From JASFWK01 sp050049355 (GTDB taxonomy: Bacteria > Chloroflexota > Anaerolineae > B4-G1 > DUEL01): DNA of 55,933 nucleotides. The notes beneath the pieces were generated by a model. The model made no database searches. It was given only the letters and a program-made list of their open reading frames with translations, and was not told the DNA's origin. The stretch is taken from NCBI GenBank assembly GCA_050049355.1, contig JASFWK010000003.1:1-55933 (forward strand). Direction: 5' to 3'. The translations under genes were made by a program, and so were the position numbers. How positions within the stretch are numbered: position 1 is the stretch's first letter; every line of letters starts with the position of its first letter. Of this stretch, positions 19,390 to 28,306 are shown piece by piece.

Positions 19390-20907
19390 CTAAACAGCGG
19401 ACTCCTCCAGCAGCCGAGCCGCCGCATCTAGCCGATCCAGGACCCGCTCCTGACCAAGGATGCTCAGAGTACCAAACAGAGGCGGGGAGACCTTCTTGCC
19501 AGTCGTGGCGAGGCGGATGACGCCAAAGACCTGTCCAGTCTTGAGGCCCAATTCCTCCACCAACCCCCGCAGCGGCGGCTCCAGGCCCTCCTTGCTGAAA
19601 TCGGACACCTGCGCCAGCAGTTCTCGCGCACTCCGCAGTATCTCCAGCGTCTGCTCTGGTGTCAGCTTCTTTCGGACCAGCATCTCCGGCGGTGGTGGTT
19701 CGATGTCGACAAAGAAGAAGTCAGTCAGAGGCACCACGTCCGTCAGACGCTTGATTCGCTCTTGAATCAGTGGGACGATGGGCCGTAGTGTCGCTTGTCG
19801 CAAATCCTCCGGGCATGGATCGGGCACCAGCCCCGCCTGCTGCCAGAATGGGATCAACCGCTCCAAGAGGTCATCTAGGGAGAGTTTTCGGATGTAGACG
19901 CCATTCATCCAGTCCAGCTTGTCAAAGGAGAAGGCAGCCGGGGCACGATTGACGCGGAACAGGTCAAACCGCTTGATCAATTCTTCCCGAGCGAAGAGTT
20001 CCTGCTCTTCCCCCTCCCCCGGGGCCCAGCCCAGAAGGGCCAGGAAGTTGAACAGTGCTTCCGGCAGATAGCCGAGTTCGCGAAACTCGGTGATAGAGGT
20101 AGCCCCTTCCCGCTTGGACAACTTCTTACCGCTCGGCATCGTCACCAGCGGGACGTGACAATAGGCAGGGATCTCCCATTCCAGCGCCTGGTAGATCAGG
20201 ATGCGCTTGGGCGTACTGGGGATCCAGTCATCGCCGCGGATGACGTGGGTGATCCTCATGTAATGATCGTCCACCACCACAGCCAGATGGTAAGTGGGGA
20301 AGCCATCGGACTTGAGGAGGATCTGATCGTCTATCCTGGCGTTATCGAAGACCACCCTGCCCCTAATCGCGTCGTCGACCACGGTCTGGCCCGTCAGCGG
20401 GACCTTGAGCCGGATGACATGCGGCTCGTCCGGGGAGATGGCATCCGGAGCGAGGTTGCGGCAGTGCCGATCGTACATAGGCGGCTGCTTGCGAGCCCGT
20501 TGAAGCTTCCGCACGCGCTCCAGTCGCTCCGGCGTGCAGTTGCAGCGGTACGCCCAGCCCCGCTTGAGGAGTTCCTCCGCCGCCTCCCTGTACATCTCCA
20601 ACCGCTCCGACTGGATGTATGGACCGTATGGCCCGCCCACAGCGTATCCATCGGGACTCTCAACGCCTGAGCGCTGCAGTTCTTCATACCCCGGCCCCTC
20701 ATCCCAATCAAGGCCCAACCAACGCAGGCCGTCCATAATGATCGGAATAGATTCGGGCTGATACCGCGTCCGATCGGTGTCCTCGATACGCAGGATGAAC
20801 TTCCCGTCCATCTGGCGTGCGAAGAGCCAGTTGAAGACAACCGTCCGCACGTTGCCGATGTGTGGCTCGCCAGTCGGGCTCGGAGCAAAGCGAACACGAA
20901 CAGTCAT
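19390..20907 (-). CDS. gltX: Glutamyl-tRNA synthetase
   Basis: A 505-residue class I aminoacyl-tRNA synthetase that charges tRNA-Glu. The HIGH-type motif lies in PSPTGEPHIGN (9-19) and the KMSKS-type motif is KKLSKREG. A cysteine cluster (YRCNC...RHC) lies in the region that carries zinc in some GluRS. The C-terminal helical anticodon-binding domain is complete. The ATG directly abuts the stop codon of the DUF362 gene and uses GAGGAGG inside that gene's end, so translation is coupled. Whether it is discriminating or also charges tRNA-Gln cannot be told from sequence alone. Confidence 0.96.
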   Translation of the reverse strand: MTVRVRFAPSPTGEPHIGNVRTVVFNWLFARQMDGKFILRIEDTDRTRYQPESIPIIMDGLRWLGLDWDEGPGYEELQRSGVESPDGYAVGGPYGPYIQSERLEMYREAAEELLKRGWAYRCNCTPERLERVRKLQRARKQPPMYDRHCRNLAPDAISPDEPHVIRLKVPLTGQTVVDDAIRGRVVFDNARIDDQILLKSDGFPTYHLAVVVDDHYMRITHVIRGDDWIPSTPKRILIYQALEWEIPAYCHVPLVTMPSGKKLSKREGATSITEFRELGYLPEALFNFLALLGWAPGEGEEQELFAREELIKRFDLFRVNRAPAAFSFDKLDWMNGVYIRKLSLDDLLERLIPFWQQAGLVPDPCPEDLRQATLRPIVPLIQERIKRLTDVVPLTDFFFVDIEPPPPEMLVRKKLTPEQTLEILRSARELLAQVSDFSKEGLEPPLRGLVEELGLKTGQVFGVIRLATTGKKVSPPLFGTLSILGQERVLDRLDAAARLLEESAV

Positions 20908-22023
20908 TCACGCCTCCTCAGTACAACGTCTTAGATACCGCGCGGCACTCGGTAGGTGCCAGCGCCTCTGTTCATCCAAACTTGGGTGGGGTCTGAAGGG
21001 ACGAATCGCCTCCTCCAGGCGCAAGTTCCCCGCTATGCGGATGGCGTCAGGATCAATGGTCCCCAGACCCAGCTGACGGCAGTAGTGGAGGTAGCCGACC
21101 TCGTCGGGCTCGAAGCCCATCAACCGGGCGGCCAGACTGTCCACCGCCAGCGGATCTATCCCTGCCAAGGCAATGTGCCAGGGGACGGAGTCTCCTTGAC
21201 CGGGCCCCTCCCCTTCCATCCCTTCCCACCCATCTATCACCGCCAGGTGGGGCCAGACCACGGGGGCAACCAACGCGAGGTTGAGGTTGATTACCGGGAC
21301 CCCCTGGTGCATGGCCATCTTCTGCGATCCTCCCGGGCCGCCCAACAGGGTCCCCTTGACCCATTCGGCCAAGCCCCGTCGGCCGCTCCAGTCAGGTACG
21401 AGCCGACCAAGCCCTCGCAGAACTCGCTGTGCAACTCCGCCCGCCTCCCTACGTTGGTCGGCATACGGGTTCACCAGTGAACCCATCACCACGTTCTTGA
21501 TGGAAAGGGTGACAATGACCGTGTCGTGGGTCTTGGGCGGGCAGACTGAGACACGGAAATCCGCCTCCGCCACCGTGCGCGCCAGGTGCAGGCGCACCGG
21601 GTGCATCCGGCGGTCGAAGACGGTCACCCCCACTGTTTCATCGGCGTTGAGATCGCGCAGCTCGACCCCGTACTCCGCCACCAGTGCTTGGTAGCCGTAG
21701 TTGTCGAAGGCATCCAGTGTGGGAGCCAGCGCCGATCCCTCGCCCACCACTATTGGTCCGCTGAACCGCCCACGCAGGAAGTCCAGCACTGCCCGCACGG
21801 CGTCCACGTGGGTGGCGGCCAACTGACGGTAGGGAGTGACGAAGTTGGGCTTCACCAGTACCCGTCGGACCTTCTTCAGGTCAACCTCGTCGGCGACCGT
21901 CTCCAGCGCCGCCGCCACGGTCCTCTGTCGGTCGGCTTGCCGCGCCAGCCCTACCGTCGTCTCCTGTCTCAGACTCGGCCCCCAGGCACTGGACTCTCCC
22001 TCATTTCGCCATTCGTGATCCAA
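20908..22023 (-). CDS. DUF362 domain protein
   Basis: About 371 residues of the DUF362 family, found alone or next to ferredoxin domains. Conserved features include VLVKPNFV near residue 57, VGEGSA near 93, PPKTHD near 165 and a following SIKNVVMGS. No CxxC ferredoxin motif is present. The start is uncertain: 22023 is a TTG six bases after the rodA stop, and the first 28 residues are poorly protein-like, so translation may begin further in. It lies between rodA and gltX in a tightly packed operon. No biochemical function is established. Confidence 0.75.
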   Translation of the reverse strand: MDHEWRNEGESSAWGPSLRQETTVGLARQADRQRTVAAALETVADEVDLKKVRRVLVKPNFVTPYRQLAATHVDAVRAVLDFLRGRFSGPIVVGEGSALAPTLDAFDNYGYQALVAEYGVELRDLNADETVGVTVFDRRMHPVRLHLARTVAEADFRVSVCPPKTHDTVIVTLSIKNVVMGSLVNPYADQRREAGGVAQRVLRGLGRLVPDWSGRRGLAEWVKGTLLGGPGGSQKMAMHQGVPVINLNLALVAPVVWPHLAVIDGWEGMEGEGPGQGDSVPWHIALAGIDPLAVDSLAARLMGFEPDEVGYLHYCRQLGLGTIDPDAIRIAGNLRLEEAIRPFRPHPSLDEQRRWHLPSAARYLRRCTEEA

Positions 22024-22029
22024 CCCAGA

Positions 22030-23154
22030 TCACTTGTGCCTCATCGCCACCGCCTCCACCAATCCCAGGCCAGTCAGCAATGTGACCAGGGCGCTGCCGC
22101 CGTAGCTGACAAAAGGCAGGGGCACCCCAGTGACCGGGAGCAGTCCGAGGTTCATGGCGATGTTGACCACCACCTGGGAGAATATCGCGGCCGCCACACC
22201 GACCACCAGCAGCCGTCCGAAGCGATCGGGGGCCAGGAGAGCCGCCCGGAAGACCCGCCAGGCCAGCAGAGCAAAGAGAACAAGAAGAAGCACTGTTCCG
22301 ATAAAACCAAGTTCCTCGCCCACCACCGAGAAGATGAAGTCGGTGTGGCGTACGCGGAGAAAGTGGAGCCGGTTCAAGCTCCCTTCCCCATATCCTTTGC
22401 CCCACAGCGCTCCCGAGCCGATACTGATCAGCGCCTGCTGAACGTTGTACAATGCATCCGGGTCTCGGGAAGGGTTCAGGAAATTCAAGACCCGCTCCCG
22501 CTGATACGGCTGCATCGCTTGCCAGAGAGGAAACAGCGCTCCAACTGCCAGGACAGTCGTTCCCAGTAAGTACCCCACGCGAACCTCGGAGACGAAGGCC
22601 ATCATCGCCCAGATTGCCAAGAAGACGAAGGCCGTGCTCATATCTGGTTCCCGGAAGACCAGCACAGCAGGCACCAGGGCCAGCAGGCCCGAAAGCAGGA
22701 AGAACCTCCCTCTAGGACGCTCCCTCTCTTCGTCTCCCACTCCTGCCAGTCGGTCTCCCTTGGTCGGTTCATAATCAAGGACGACAGCGAGGGCCACGAT
22801 TTGGAAGAGGAAAGCAACGAAGGAGGGCTGCAAGCGGAAATTGCCTATGAAGAACCACCGACGCACGTCGCCGAGTTCGCTCTTACCAACGAAGAGAACC
22901 AATACCAGCAGACCTAGTTCGATAAGATATCCCACCCACCAGAAGTGCCTCAGCCACTCATATGGGATGACAGCGATCGCGAAAAAAAGACCCAGCCCGA
23001 TGATCCCGAAGGTCGTCTGCCTTCGCCACAAATCGGCCAGGTCAGGCGTATCCAGATTGGCACTGCGGATCACCGCCACGCCGAAGGCGCAGAGGGCAAG
23101 CACCACCCCCAACAGGATGAAATCAAACTTTCGCCAGTCCCGCCCAGTACGCAT
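22030..23154 (-). CDS. rodA: RodA/FtsW-type SEDS glycosyltransferase
   Basis: A 374-residue SEDS-family membrane protein with about ten helices, the peptidoglycan polymerase that works with a class B PBP. Conserved signature regions include YNVQQALISIGSGALWGKGYG and the last-helix segment VTGVPLPFVSYGGSA. RodA is favoured over FtsW by its N-terminus and linkage to minCDE, but the two are hard to separate. The ATG is 8 nt after the minE stop. The partner PBP is not in the window. Its position ties cell-wall elongation to division-site selection. Confidence 0.9.
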   Translation of the reverse strand: MRTGRDWRKFDFILLGVVLALCAFGVAVIRSANLDTPDLADLWRRQTTFGIIGLGLFFAIAVIPYEWLRHFWWVGYLIELGLLVLVLFVGKSELGDVRRWFFIGNFRLQPSFVAFLFQIVALAVVLDYEPTKGDRLAGVGDEERERPRGRFFLLSGLLALVPAVLVFREPDMSTAFVFLAIWAMMAFVSEVRVGYLLGTTVLAVGALFPLWQAMQPYQRERVLNFLNPSRDPDALYNVQQALISIGSGALWGKGYGEGSLNRLHFLRVRHTDFIFSVVGEELGFIGTVLLLVLFALLAWRVFRAALLAPDRFGRLLVVGVAAAIFSQVVVNIAMNLGLLPVTGVPLPFVSYGGSALVTLLTGLGLVEAVAMRHK

Positions 23155-23162
23155 CCCGCCTG

Positions 23163-23429
23163 CTAGTCCTGCTTCTTGCGGCTGGTCCGAAGGGGGATAT
23201 GAGCCACCAACCGGTTCTCTCGCGCGCCCCTGCTGAAGCTCACTTCCACGCCATCGGGATCAATAGCTGCATGACGCGAAATAGCAGCGATGATCTCATC
23301 CTTCAACGTCTCCAGAAGACCAGGCGAGATCTGTGCTCGATCGCAGGCCAGGACCAGGCGAAGCCGCTCCCTGGCGATCTCACCGGTGGTCGACTTGCGA
23401 CTACGGCGAAAGCGCTCTAGAATGCCCAT
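23163..23429 (-). CDS. minE: Cell division topological specificity factor MinE
   Basis: An 88-residue MinE. The N-terminal membrane-targeting helix (MGILERFRRSRKS) is followed by the MinD-contact segment around ARERLRLVLACDR and a C-terminal dimerisation domain ending VAHIPLR. MinE stimulates MinD ATPase and drives the oscillating or gradient pattern that keeps MinC off midcell. It starts 3 nt after minD ends. Confidence 0.93.
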   Translation of the reverse strand: MGILERFRRSRKSTTGEIARERLRLVLACDRAQISPGLLETLKDEIIAAISRHAAIDPDGVEVSFSRGARENRLVAHIPLRTSRKKQD

Positions 23430-23432
23430 CGC

Positions 23433-24233
23433 TCACTCCCCCTCTGTACGCATAAGCCGCAGGAGACGTTCAAGAAAGCCAGGCTCGCGCAGGGGGATAA
23501 AGGGAACCTCCTCCCCCAGAAGTCGGCGAGCGACGTTGCGAAAGGCCGCTCCCGCTGAGCTGTTGTCAGAAAGAACAACAGGGTGACCTGTGTTCGTGGC
23601 CGCCACGACCCTCTCATCCTCCGGCACCACGCCGATGAGCTCCACCGCCAGCAACTCGATCACGTCGGCGATATCCAGCATGTCCCCGCGGTGGACCATC
23701 TCCGGCTTGATGCGGTTGACGATCAAGCGAGCGGGTCCCTTCTCCTCGGCCTCGATCAACCCAATCACTCGGTCAGCATCGCGCACCGCTGCCACATCCG
23801 GGTTAGTGACGATCAGCACCTCGTCGGCGGGGGCGATCGCATTGCGGAACCCCTGCTCAATGCCGGCCGGTGAGTCTATGCAAACAAAGTCAAACGACCC
23901 GCGTAGTTCATCGATGATCCGGACTACATCCGCCGTGCTAACAGCGTTCTTGTCTCGCGTCTGGGCAGCGGGGAGGAGAAAGAGCTTAGACAGACGCTTA
24001 TCCCGCACCAGTGCCTGACGGAGGCGGCAACGCCCCTCCGCTGCGTCCACCAAATCGTAGACGATGCGGTTCTCCAACCCCAGCATCATATCCAGGTTGC
24101 GCAATCCGATGTCGGCATCCACGACTACGACCCGCTGGTCCTGCAGGGCCAGGGCCGCACCCAGGTTGGCGGTGGCAGTCGTCTTCCCCACGCCTCCCTT
24201 TCCCGAGGTAATGGTGATGACTCTAGTAGACAT
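23433..24233 (-). CDS. minD: Septum site-determining ATPase MinD
   Basis: A 266-residue deviant Walker ATPase. GKGGVGKT at 11-18 carries the signature lysine of the ParA/MinD family; VVVDADIGLRNLD and CIDSPAGIEQG follow. The C-terminal amphipathic helix (FLERLLRLMR) should be the membrane-targeting sequence. The ATG at 24233 starts 11 nt inside the end of minC and has GAGAGGGA upstream; the longer open frame is antisense-like extension. It recruits MinC and is regulated by MinE. Confidence 0.95.
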   Translation of the reverse strand: MSTRVITITSGKGGVGKTTATANLGAALALQDQRVVVVDADIGLRNLDMMLGLENRIVYDLVDAAEGRCRLRQALVRDKRLSKLFLLPAAQTRDKNAVSTADVVRIIDELRGSFDFVCIDSPAGIEQGFRNAIAPADEVLIVTNPDVAAVRDADRVIGLIEAEEKGPARLIVNRIKPEMVHRGDMLDIADVIELLAVELIGVVPEDERVVAATNTGHPVVLSDNSSAGAAFRNVARRLLGEEVPFIPLREPGFLERLLRLMRTEGE

Positions 24234-24930
24234 CGCTTCCCTCTCGCTGCTGGTGCCAGGGCACTGCCTCGATCCGACCTTCCCGCATCCGTGCCATCTC
24301 CGGCATCGGGCGATGAGTCTTCTCATCCGGAGAGCGAGCGATACGGCCGGCGATGCGAAGCTGTGTGGGAGCCAAGTCAAGAGCGCAGACCACCGCTCCC
24401 TCGTCTCCCAGCGCCCCGGCGTGGACTAAGCCTTTCAGTTTTCCCCATACGACCACGTGTCCTCCCGCGATCACCTCGGCACCAGCGTGAACATCACCGA
24501 TGACGACGACGTGACCCAGGTGATGCACTCTCTGACCGGACCGGAGAGTTCGTTCCACCAATAATGCCCCGGCAATGGCTTCCTCACTCGAAGCAGCGGA
24601 CTCCCCCATATCATTGTCTGGGCTATCTGCCAGATCAAGGTTGACCGCCAACCCTTGGCGAGCAGCAGCGAGAGCAGTGTCATCGCAGGGGCTGAGTAGC
24701 GCCCACAGCTTGACTTTGTAGCGGGCCAGAAGGACGCGCGCGTGCTCGATCTCGCGGGCGCTCAACTCCCGATCACCTACGTCCAGTACGGCTCGGCCAC
24801 CTCGGAAGAAGTCAGCCCCGAGGCTCAGTCGACGCTCCAGAAGCGCCAACTGATCACCCCAACGTCCCTCTCCCAGGCCGATCAGCAGCCCCTGGCGTAT
24901 CCCCTTGACAGTGATGTCTTCTTGCTGCAT
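24223..24930 (-). CDS. minC: Septum site-determining protein MinC
   Basis: A 235-residue FtsZ-polymerisation inhibitor. The N-terminal domain spans about 1-105 and the C-terminal beta-helix about 120-210, with HVVVIGDVHAGAEVIAGGHV and the MinD-contact segment around IAGRIA. The ATG at 24930 (MQQEDITVKG) is preferred to a GTG 18 nt upstream because AGGTGG precedes it. It is the first gene of the minC-minD-minE-rodA run and has its own promoter at 24957-24985. Confidence 0.9.
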   Translation of the reverse strand: MQQEDITVKGIRQGLLIGLGEGRWGDQLALLERRLSLGADFFRGGRAVLDVGDRELSAREIEHARVLLARYKVKLWALLSPCDDTALAAARQGLAVNLDLADSPDNDMGESAASSEEAIAGALLVERTLRSGQRVHHLGHVVVIGDVHAGAEVIAGGHVVVWGKLKGLVHAGALGDEGAVVCALDLAPTQLRIAGRIARSPDEKTHRPMPEMARMREGRIEAVPWHQQREGSDVY

Positions 24931-24956
24931 CGTCCACCTGCCGCACACTGCAACCG

Positions 24957-24985
24957 ATTATAGCACAGAAAATGGAGATACCCAA
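24957..24985 (-). promoter_or_regulatory. Promoter of the minCDE-rodA operon
   Basis: Read on the minus strand: TTGGGT at 24985-24980, a 17-bp spacer, and a consensus TATAAT at 24962-24957. It is 27 bp upstream of the chosen minC start, giving a very short leader. Confidence 0.75.
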
Positions 24986-25075
24986 ACTCTCATCACGCAA
25001 TGGGACAGACTTCTGGAGAGCCGAGCCGCCGCCTGCGCCGGTTTGAAACAGAGGAGAGCAAGACAGAGTTGAAGA

Positions 25076-25115
25076 AGCAAAGAAAGGTGCCAAGCCCATA
25101 CAGTGCCTGGCACCT
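25076..25115 (-). terminator. Rho-independent terminator after the GAF kinase
   Basis: An 8-bp perfect stem pairs 25115-25108 with 25092-25085 around a 15-nt loop. On the minus strand it is followed by TTTCTTTG. It lies about 30 bp past the kinase stop codon. Confidence 0.7.
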
Positions 25116-25146
25116 CTCTGCGCTCCAATTTGCTGGACACTCGCCG

Positions 25147-26973
25147 CTACAGGCTCGAGTGTTCAGCGGTAGGTATGGTGAAGGTGAACGTTGTCCCCTC
25201 CCCGAGCTGGCTCTCTACCTCTATCTCACCTTCGTGCAGTTCAACGAGGTTCTTGGTGATACACAATCCCAGACCAGTACCAGCCCGATCACGTACCTCA
25301 GGCCCATCCGCGCGGAAGAACTTGGTGAATAGCCGCTTCTGATCCTCCTGCGAGATACCGATCCCCGTATCCGAGATGGCACAGTGAACGCACGCGCCGT
25401 CGCTCCACGCTCTGACCTGAATCTCTCCTCCATCTGACGTATACTTGCAGGCATTGCTCAGCAGGTTGATCAGAATCTGAGCGAGCCGTGAGGGGTCCGC
25501 CTGGACCTTAGGAAGATCGGAGGGAACCTCAACGACCAGTTCATGAGCCCTCTTCTCGATACGACCCTTGACGGCCTCCAGTGCACCTTCCAGCACGTCG
25601 TCTATAGCTGTCGGTTCCAGCTCCAGTCGCAACTGTCTCGCTTCGATGCGGGAGATGTCCTGCAGGTCAGATACCAGCAGCTGCATCCGCTCCACGTTTC
25701 GACGTATGGTGCGCACGGGCCTCATCTGCTGGTCCGTCAACGGGCCCATCAGGCCCCTTGTAAGCATATCAGCATACCCACGTATGGCGGTCATCGGTGT
25801 GCGCAGCTCGTGGGCCACAATGGAGACAAACTCCGACTTGGCCTGATTGGCTTGGCGAACCTGCTGATAGAGGCGAGCGTTTTCGATGGCAATGGCAGCG
25901 TGATCGGCCAGGCGGCTGGCGAAGCCAGTGTGATCCGTGGAAAAGGCACCCTCCCCATTCCGACGCAGGTCCAGAAGCCCCAACGTGCGATCCTCGCAGC
26001 GGATGGGGACCAGGATGCGTCGGCTTCCGATAGCGACGGGTTCCTGACTCCGCAGAACGACCTGCAAGACGTCCGGTTCCAACCTCCCCGGCCGCAGGGC
26101 ATCGCCGATGCTGGCCATGACCCGGTCCTCACCCGCCTCCACGAGACTCAACGCGCCTGCGTCCGCCCCGGTCGCACGCACGGCCCAGGAGAGGGTCAGC
26201 TCCAGCACCCGCTGGAAGTCCAGACTGGCATTCAGGTCCCGATCGATGCGCTGCATCGTCGTCAATTCCTCCAGCCGCGCCTCCAACGCCTGATCGGTCA
26301 TCGTGTAGAGCCGGGCATTCTCAATGGCTGCCGCTGCCTGATTAGCAAAGGCGGTCAGCAGGGCCATATCCGACTCCGAGAAGGCCCCCTCTTTGACACG
26401 ATTGTCGAGGTAGAGTGCGCCAGTGACCTGTCTCCTCACCTTGAGCGGCACACAGACAATGGAGCGCAGGTGATAGCCGATGACACTATCTTGAGCTGAG
26501 AAACGGGGATCCACCTGGGCGTTGGTCGTCAGGACCGGTTCGCCCTGTTCGATCGCCTCCCGAACCACCGAGCGGCTCAATTCCAGCTCAGACCGCTCAC
26601 CGAAGTCGCGTGCTATCTGGGTACTGAGTCCCCCATCCTCGTCGAGCAGCATGAGACATCCCCGCTCAGCCCCCGTGAGGTGGATCAACGAATCCATCAC
26701 TGCATTGAGGGTCTCATCGAGGTCTAATGAGGAGTTGATCGCCTGGCTGATCTCGTAAAGAGTGGTCAGCTGATCCGTTTGCTCGACAGATAGCTCTTGA
26801 GCCAGCCGGCTCAATGAGCCACGCCAATCTACCAGTCGGGCCCTCAGCTGATCGGAGGAAAAGCCAGAGGGCTGCGACAGAGCTAGCTGCACAGCCCGCA
26901 TACTCTCCTGGAGCGCGGTCAGGATTACCTTCACGTCCTCCAAGTCGTGATCGCGGTTTCTCTCCAGCTCCAT
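25147..26973 (-). CDS. GAF-GAF sensor histidine kinase
   Basis: About 608 residues and soluble: a coiled N-terminus, GAF 1 (about 80-225), GAF 2 (about 245-370), then HisKA with the phospho-acceptor His near residue 388 in VAHELRTPM, and HATPase_c with the N box NLLSNACKY, G1 SDTGIGI and G2 GTGLGL. It should sense a cytosolic ligand through GAF domains and phosphorylate an unlinked receiver; no receiver gene is adjacent. The start is uncertain: ATG 26973 is used, with a TTG at 26988 possible. A terminator follows at 25076-25115, so it is a separate unit from minC. Confidence 0.88.
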   Translation of the reverse strand: MELERNRDHDLEDVKVILTALQESMRAVQLALSQPSGFSSDQLRARLVDWRGSLSRLAQELSVEQTDQLTTLYEISQAINSSLDLDETLNAVMDSLIHLTGAERGCLMLLDEDGGLSTQIARDFGERSELELSRSVVREAIEQGEPVLTTNAQVDPRFSAQDSVIGYHLRSIVCVPLKVRRQVTGALYLDNRVKEGAFSESDMALLTAFANQAAAAIENARLYTMTDQALEARLEELTTMQRIDRDLNASLDFQRVLELTLSWAVRATGADAGALSLVEAGEDRVMASIGDALRPGRLEPDVLQVVLRSQEPVAIGSRRILVPIRCEDRTLGLLDLRRNGEGAFSTDHTGFASRLADHAAIAIENARLYQQVRQANQAKSEFVSIVAHELRTPMTAIRGYADMLTRGLMGPLTDQQMRPVRTIRRNVERMQLLVSDLQDISRIEARQLRLELEPTAIDDVLEGALEAVKGRIEKRAHELVVEVPSDLPKVQADPSRLAQILINLLSNACKYTSDGGEIQVRAWSDGACVHCAISDTGIGISQEDQKRLFTKFFRADGPEVRDRAGTGLGLCITKNLVELHEGEIEVESQLGEGTTFTFTIPTAEHSSL

Positions 26974-27030
26974 TTCCTTTCGATTCAATCTTGAGGTAAT
27001 ATCCCCGTCTGTGTTGATGCCTGGATCCTA

Positions 27031-27097
27031 CCACCGAGACGCAGAGCTCGCAGAGATTCTCAGGGTTTCTCCGCGCCCTACGCGCCCCTGCGGTGAG
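27031..27097. repeat. Palindromic interspersed repeat, 'CACCGAGACGCAGAG' type
   Basis: The left arm begins CCACCGAGACGCAGAG and the right arm ends CCCCTGCGGTGAGG, forming an imperfect inverted repeat of about 67 bp. It closely resembles the cACAGAGgCaCAGAG...CTCTGTG palindromic elements scattered through many cyanobacterial and Chloroflexi genomes. In translation it gives the familiar false peptide ENLCELCVSVVG. It lies between the GAF kinase and the glycosylase gene. Confidence 0.6.
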
Positions 27098-27222
27098 GAG
27101 CTGTGCGTGGAGCTGAACCACCTCGGTTGAGAGAGACCACTAACCTTAGCTCCCCTGAAGAGAGCGCGTCCGCTATCTGCAAGTGGGGCAGAACGGGCGA
27201 GAAACGGGCTTCTTCAACGGAG

Positions 27223-28101
27223 TCAACCTTGGATGGTCCAATCCCAGAACCAGTAGGCCAAGCCTTTCCAGGGTCCCCAACGCTCGAAGGCCGTCTCCAC
27301 CTCCTTACGACCGATCGGTTCCCCCTCATACCACTCCTGCGACACCAGCTTCCGTGCCCAAGTATCCACAGGCAGATAGTCATACCGACCCAAGAGCATC
27401 AGCAGCGAAGCGGCAGCGTAGTCCCCAACACCCTTGATCTCCTTCAAGGCCTGACGCACCTCCGGCGTGGGAACTCCGCCGTCCTTGAACCGCTCCAGAT
27501 CCAACCGACCGTCAGCTGTGCGCCGAGCCAATTGTAATATGAAGGGTGCCCGATAACCCAGGCCCGCCTCACGCAAGCCTTCTTCGGTGGAGACAGCCAG
27601 TTGAACGGGCGCGGGAAAGGCATGGCGGGAAGGGTCGGTGGGGAGAGGATCGCCGTATCTGGTCAGAAGTGTTTCGACCATGCGGATTGTCCCTGCCCAC
27701 GAAGTGTTGGTGGTCAGGATGACCTTGACCGCGTCCTCGAAAACGGTCGGCGAGCGAAGCATGCGCCCCAAAGCTCGATGCTCCACATACGCCAGCTTGG
27801 GCTCCTTCCGAGCCAGGGCGTGGAAAGGAGAGAGATCCTGCCCCAGACCGAGCATCCACCAAACCTTGCGACTGACCTCTTCCCGTTCAGCGCCAGTCAG
27901 ACGCTCCCGCGTCTCCACACTGACCCCGCCCCTGGCCTCCTGGATACGCAGTTCGACGACCCGCTCTGTATCCAACCGCTCGACGCGGGTCAGTAGGCAG
28001 CTGTGCATATCGGCTGCAAAGGGCGGGAGCCGCACCCAACCATGGGACTCCAGGACCGCCCGAAATGAGAAGGGTAGACAAGCCGACAGAGTCAGACGCA
28101 C
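27223..28101 (-). CDS. HhH-GPD DNA glycosylase (AlkA-like)
   Basis: A 292-residue base-excision repair glycosylase of the AlkA/OGG1 fold. The helix-hairpin-helix reads LKEIKGVGDYAA and the catalytic Asp is D246 in LPVDTW. The position that holds the lyase Lys in OGG1 (GVGTK) is Tyr here, so it should be monofunctional. The GTG at 28101 has GGGAGG six bases upstream and is favoured over ATG 28128, which has no site. Substrate (alkylated or oxidised base) is not evident. Related proteins are sometimes misnamed HesB. It is divergent from the following gene. Confidence 0.82.
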   Translation of the reverse strand: MRLTLSACLPFSFRAVLESHGWVRLPPFAADMHSCLLTRVERLDTERVVELRIQEARGGVSVETRERLTGAEREEVSRKVWWMLGLGQDLSPFHALARKEPKLAYVEHRALGRMLRSPTVFEDAVKVILTTNTSWAGTIRMVETLLTRYGDPLPTDPSRHAFPAPVQLAVSTEEGLREAGLGYRAPFILQLARRTADGRLDLERFKDGGVPTPEVRQALKEIKGVGDYAAASLLMLLGRYDYLPVDTWARKLVSQEWYEGEPIGRKEVETAFERWGPWKGLAYWFWDWTIQG

Positions 28102-28225
28102 ACCGAACCTCCCGCCACAAGATACCATAGGTGACGAGAGGCGAAATTGCGATGGGGTTACGATTCCGTTACACCCCAGACTTCCGTCGAACGTCCGCCC
28201 ACATCGGTATCGGTCGGCGGCGAAC

Positions 28226-28253
28226 TTGGCTCGCTGGACAGGATGCGTATACT
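28226..28253 (+). promoter_or_regulatory. Candidate promoter for the toroid protein gene
   Basis: TTGGCT at 28226-28231, a 16-bp spacer, and TATACT at 28248-28253. It lies 54 bp upstream of the start codon at 28307. Confidence 0.5.
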
Positions 28254-28306
28254 TGTCGCCAGGAACGTGCCATCAGGGTACTGCGAACTGGGAGAGGAAA
28301 GCAAGA

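Noticed and set aside
27638..28306. Long N-terminal extension of the toroid protein
   Set aside because: This part is antisense to the DNA glycosylase gene and lacks protein character; ATG 28307 with GGGAGAGG is the better start.
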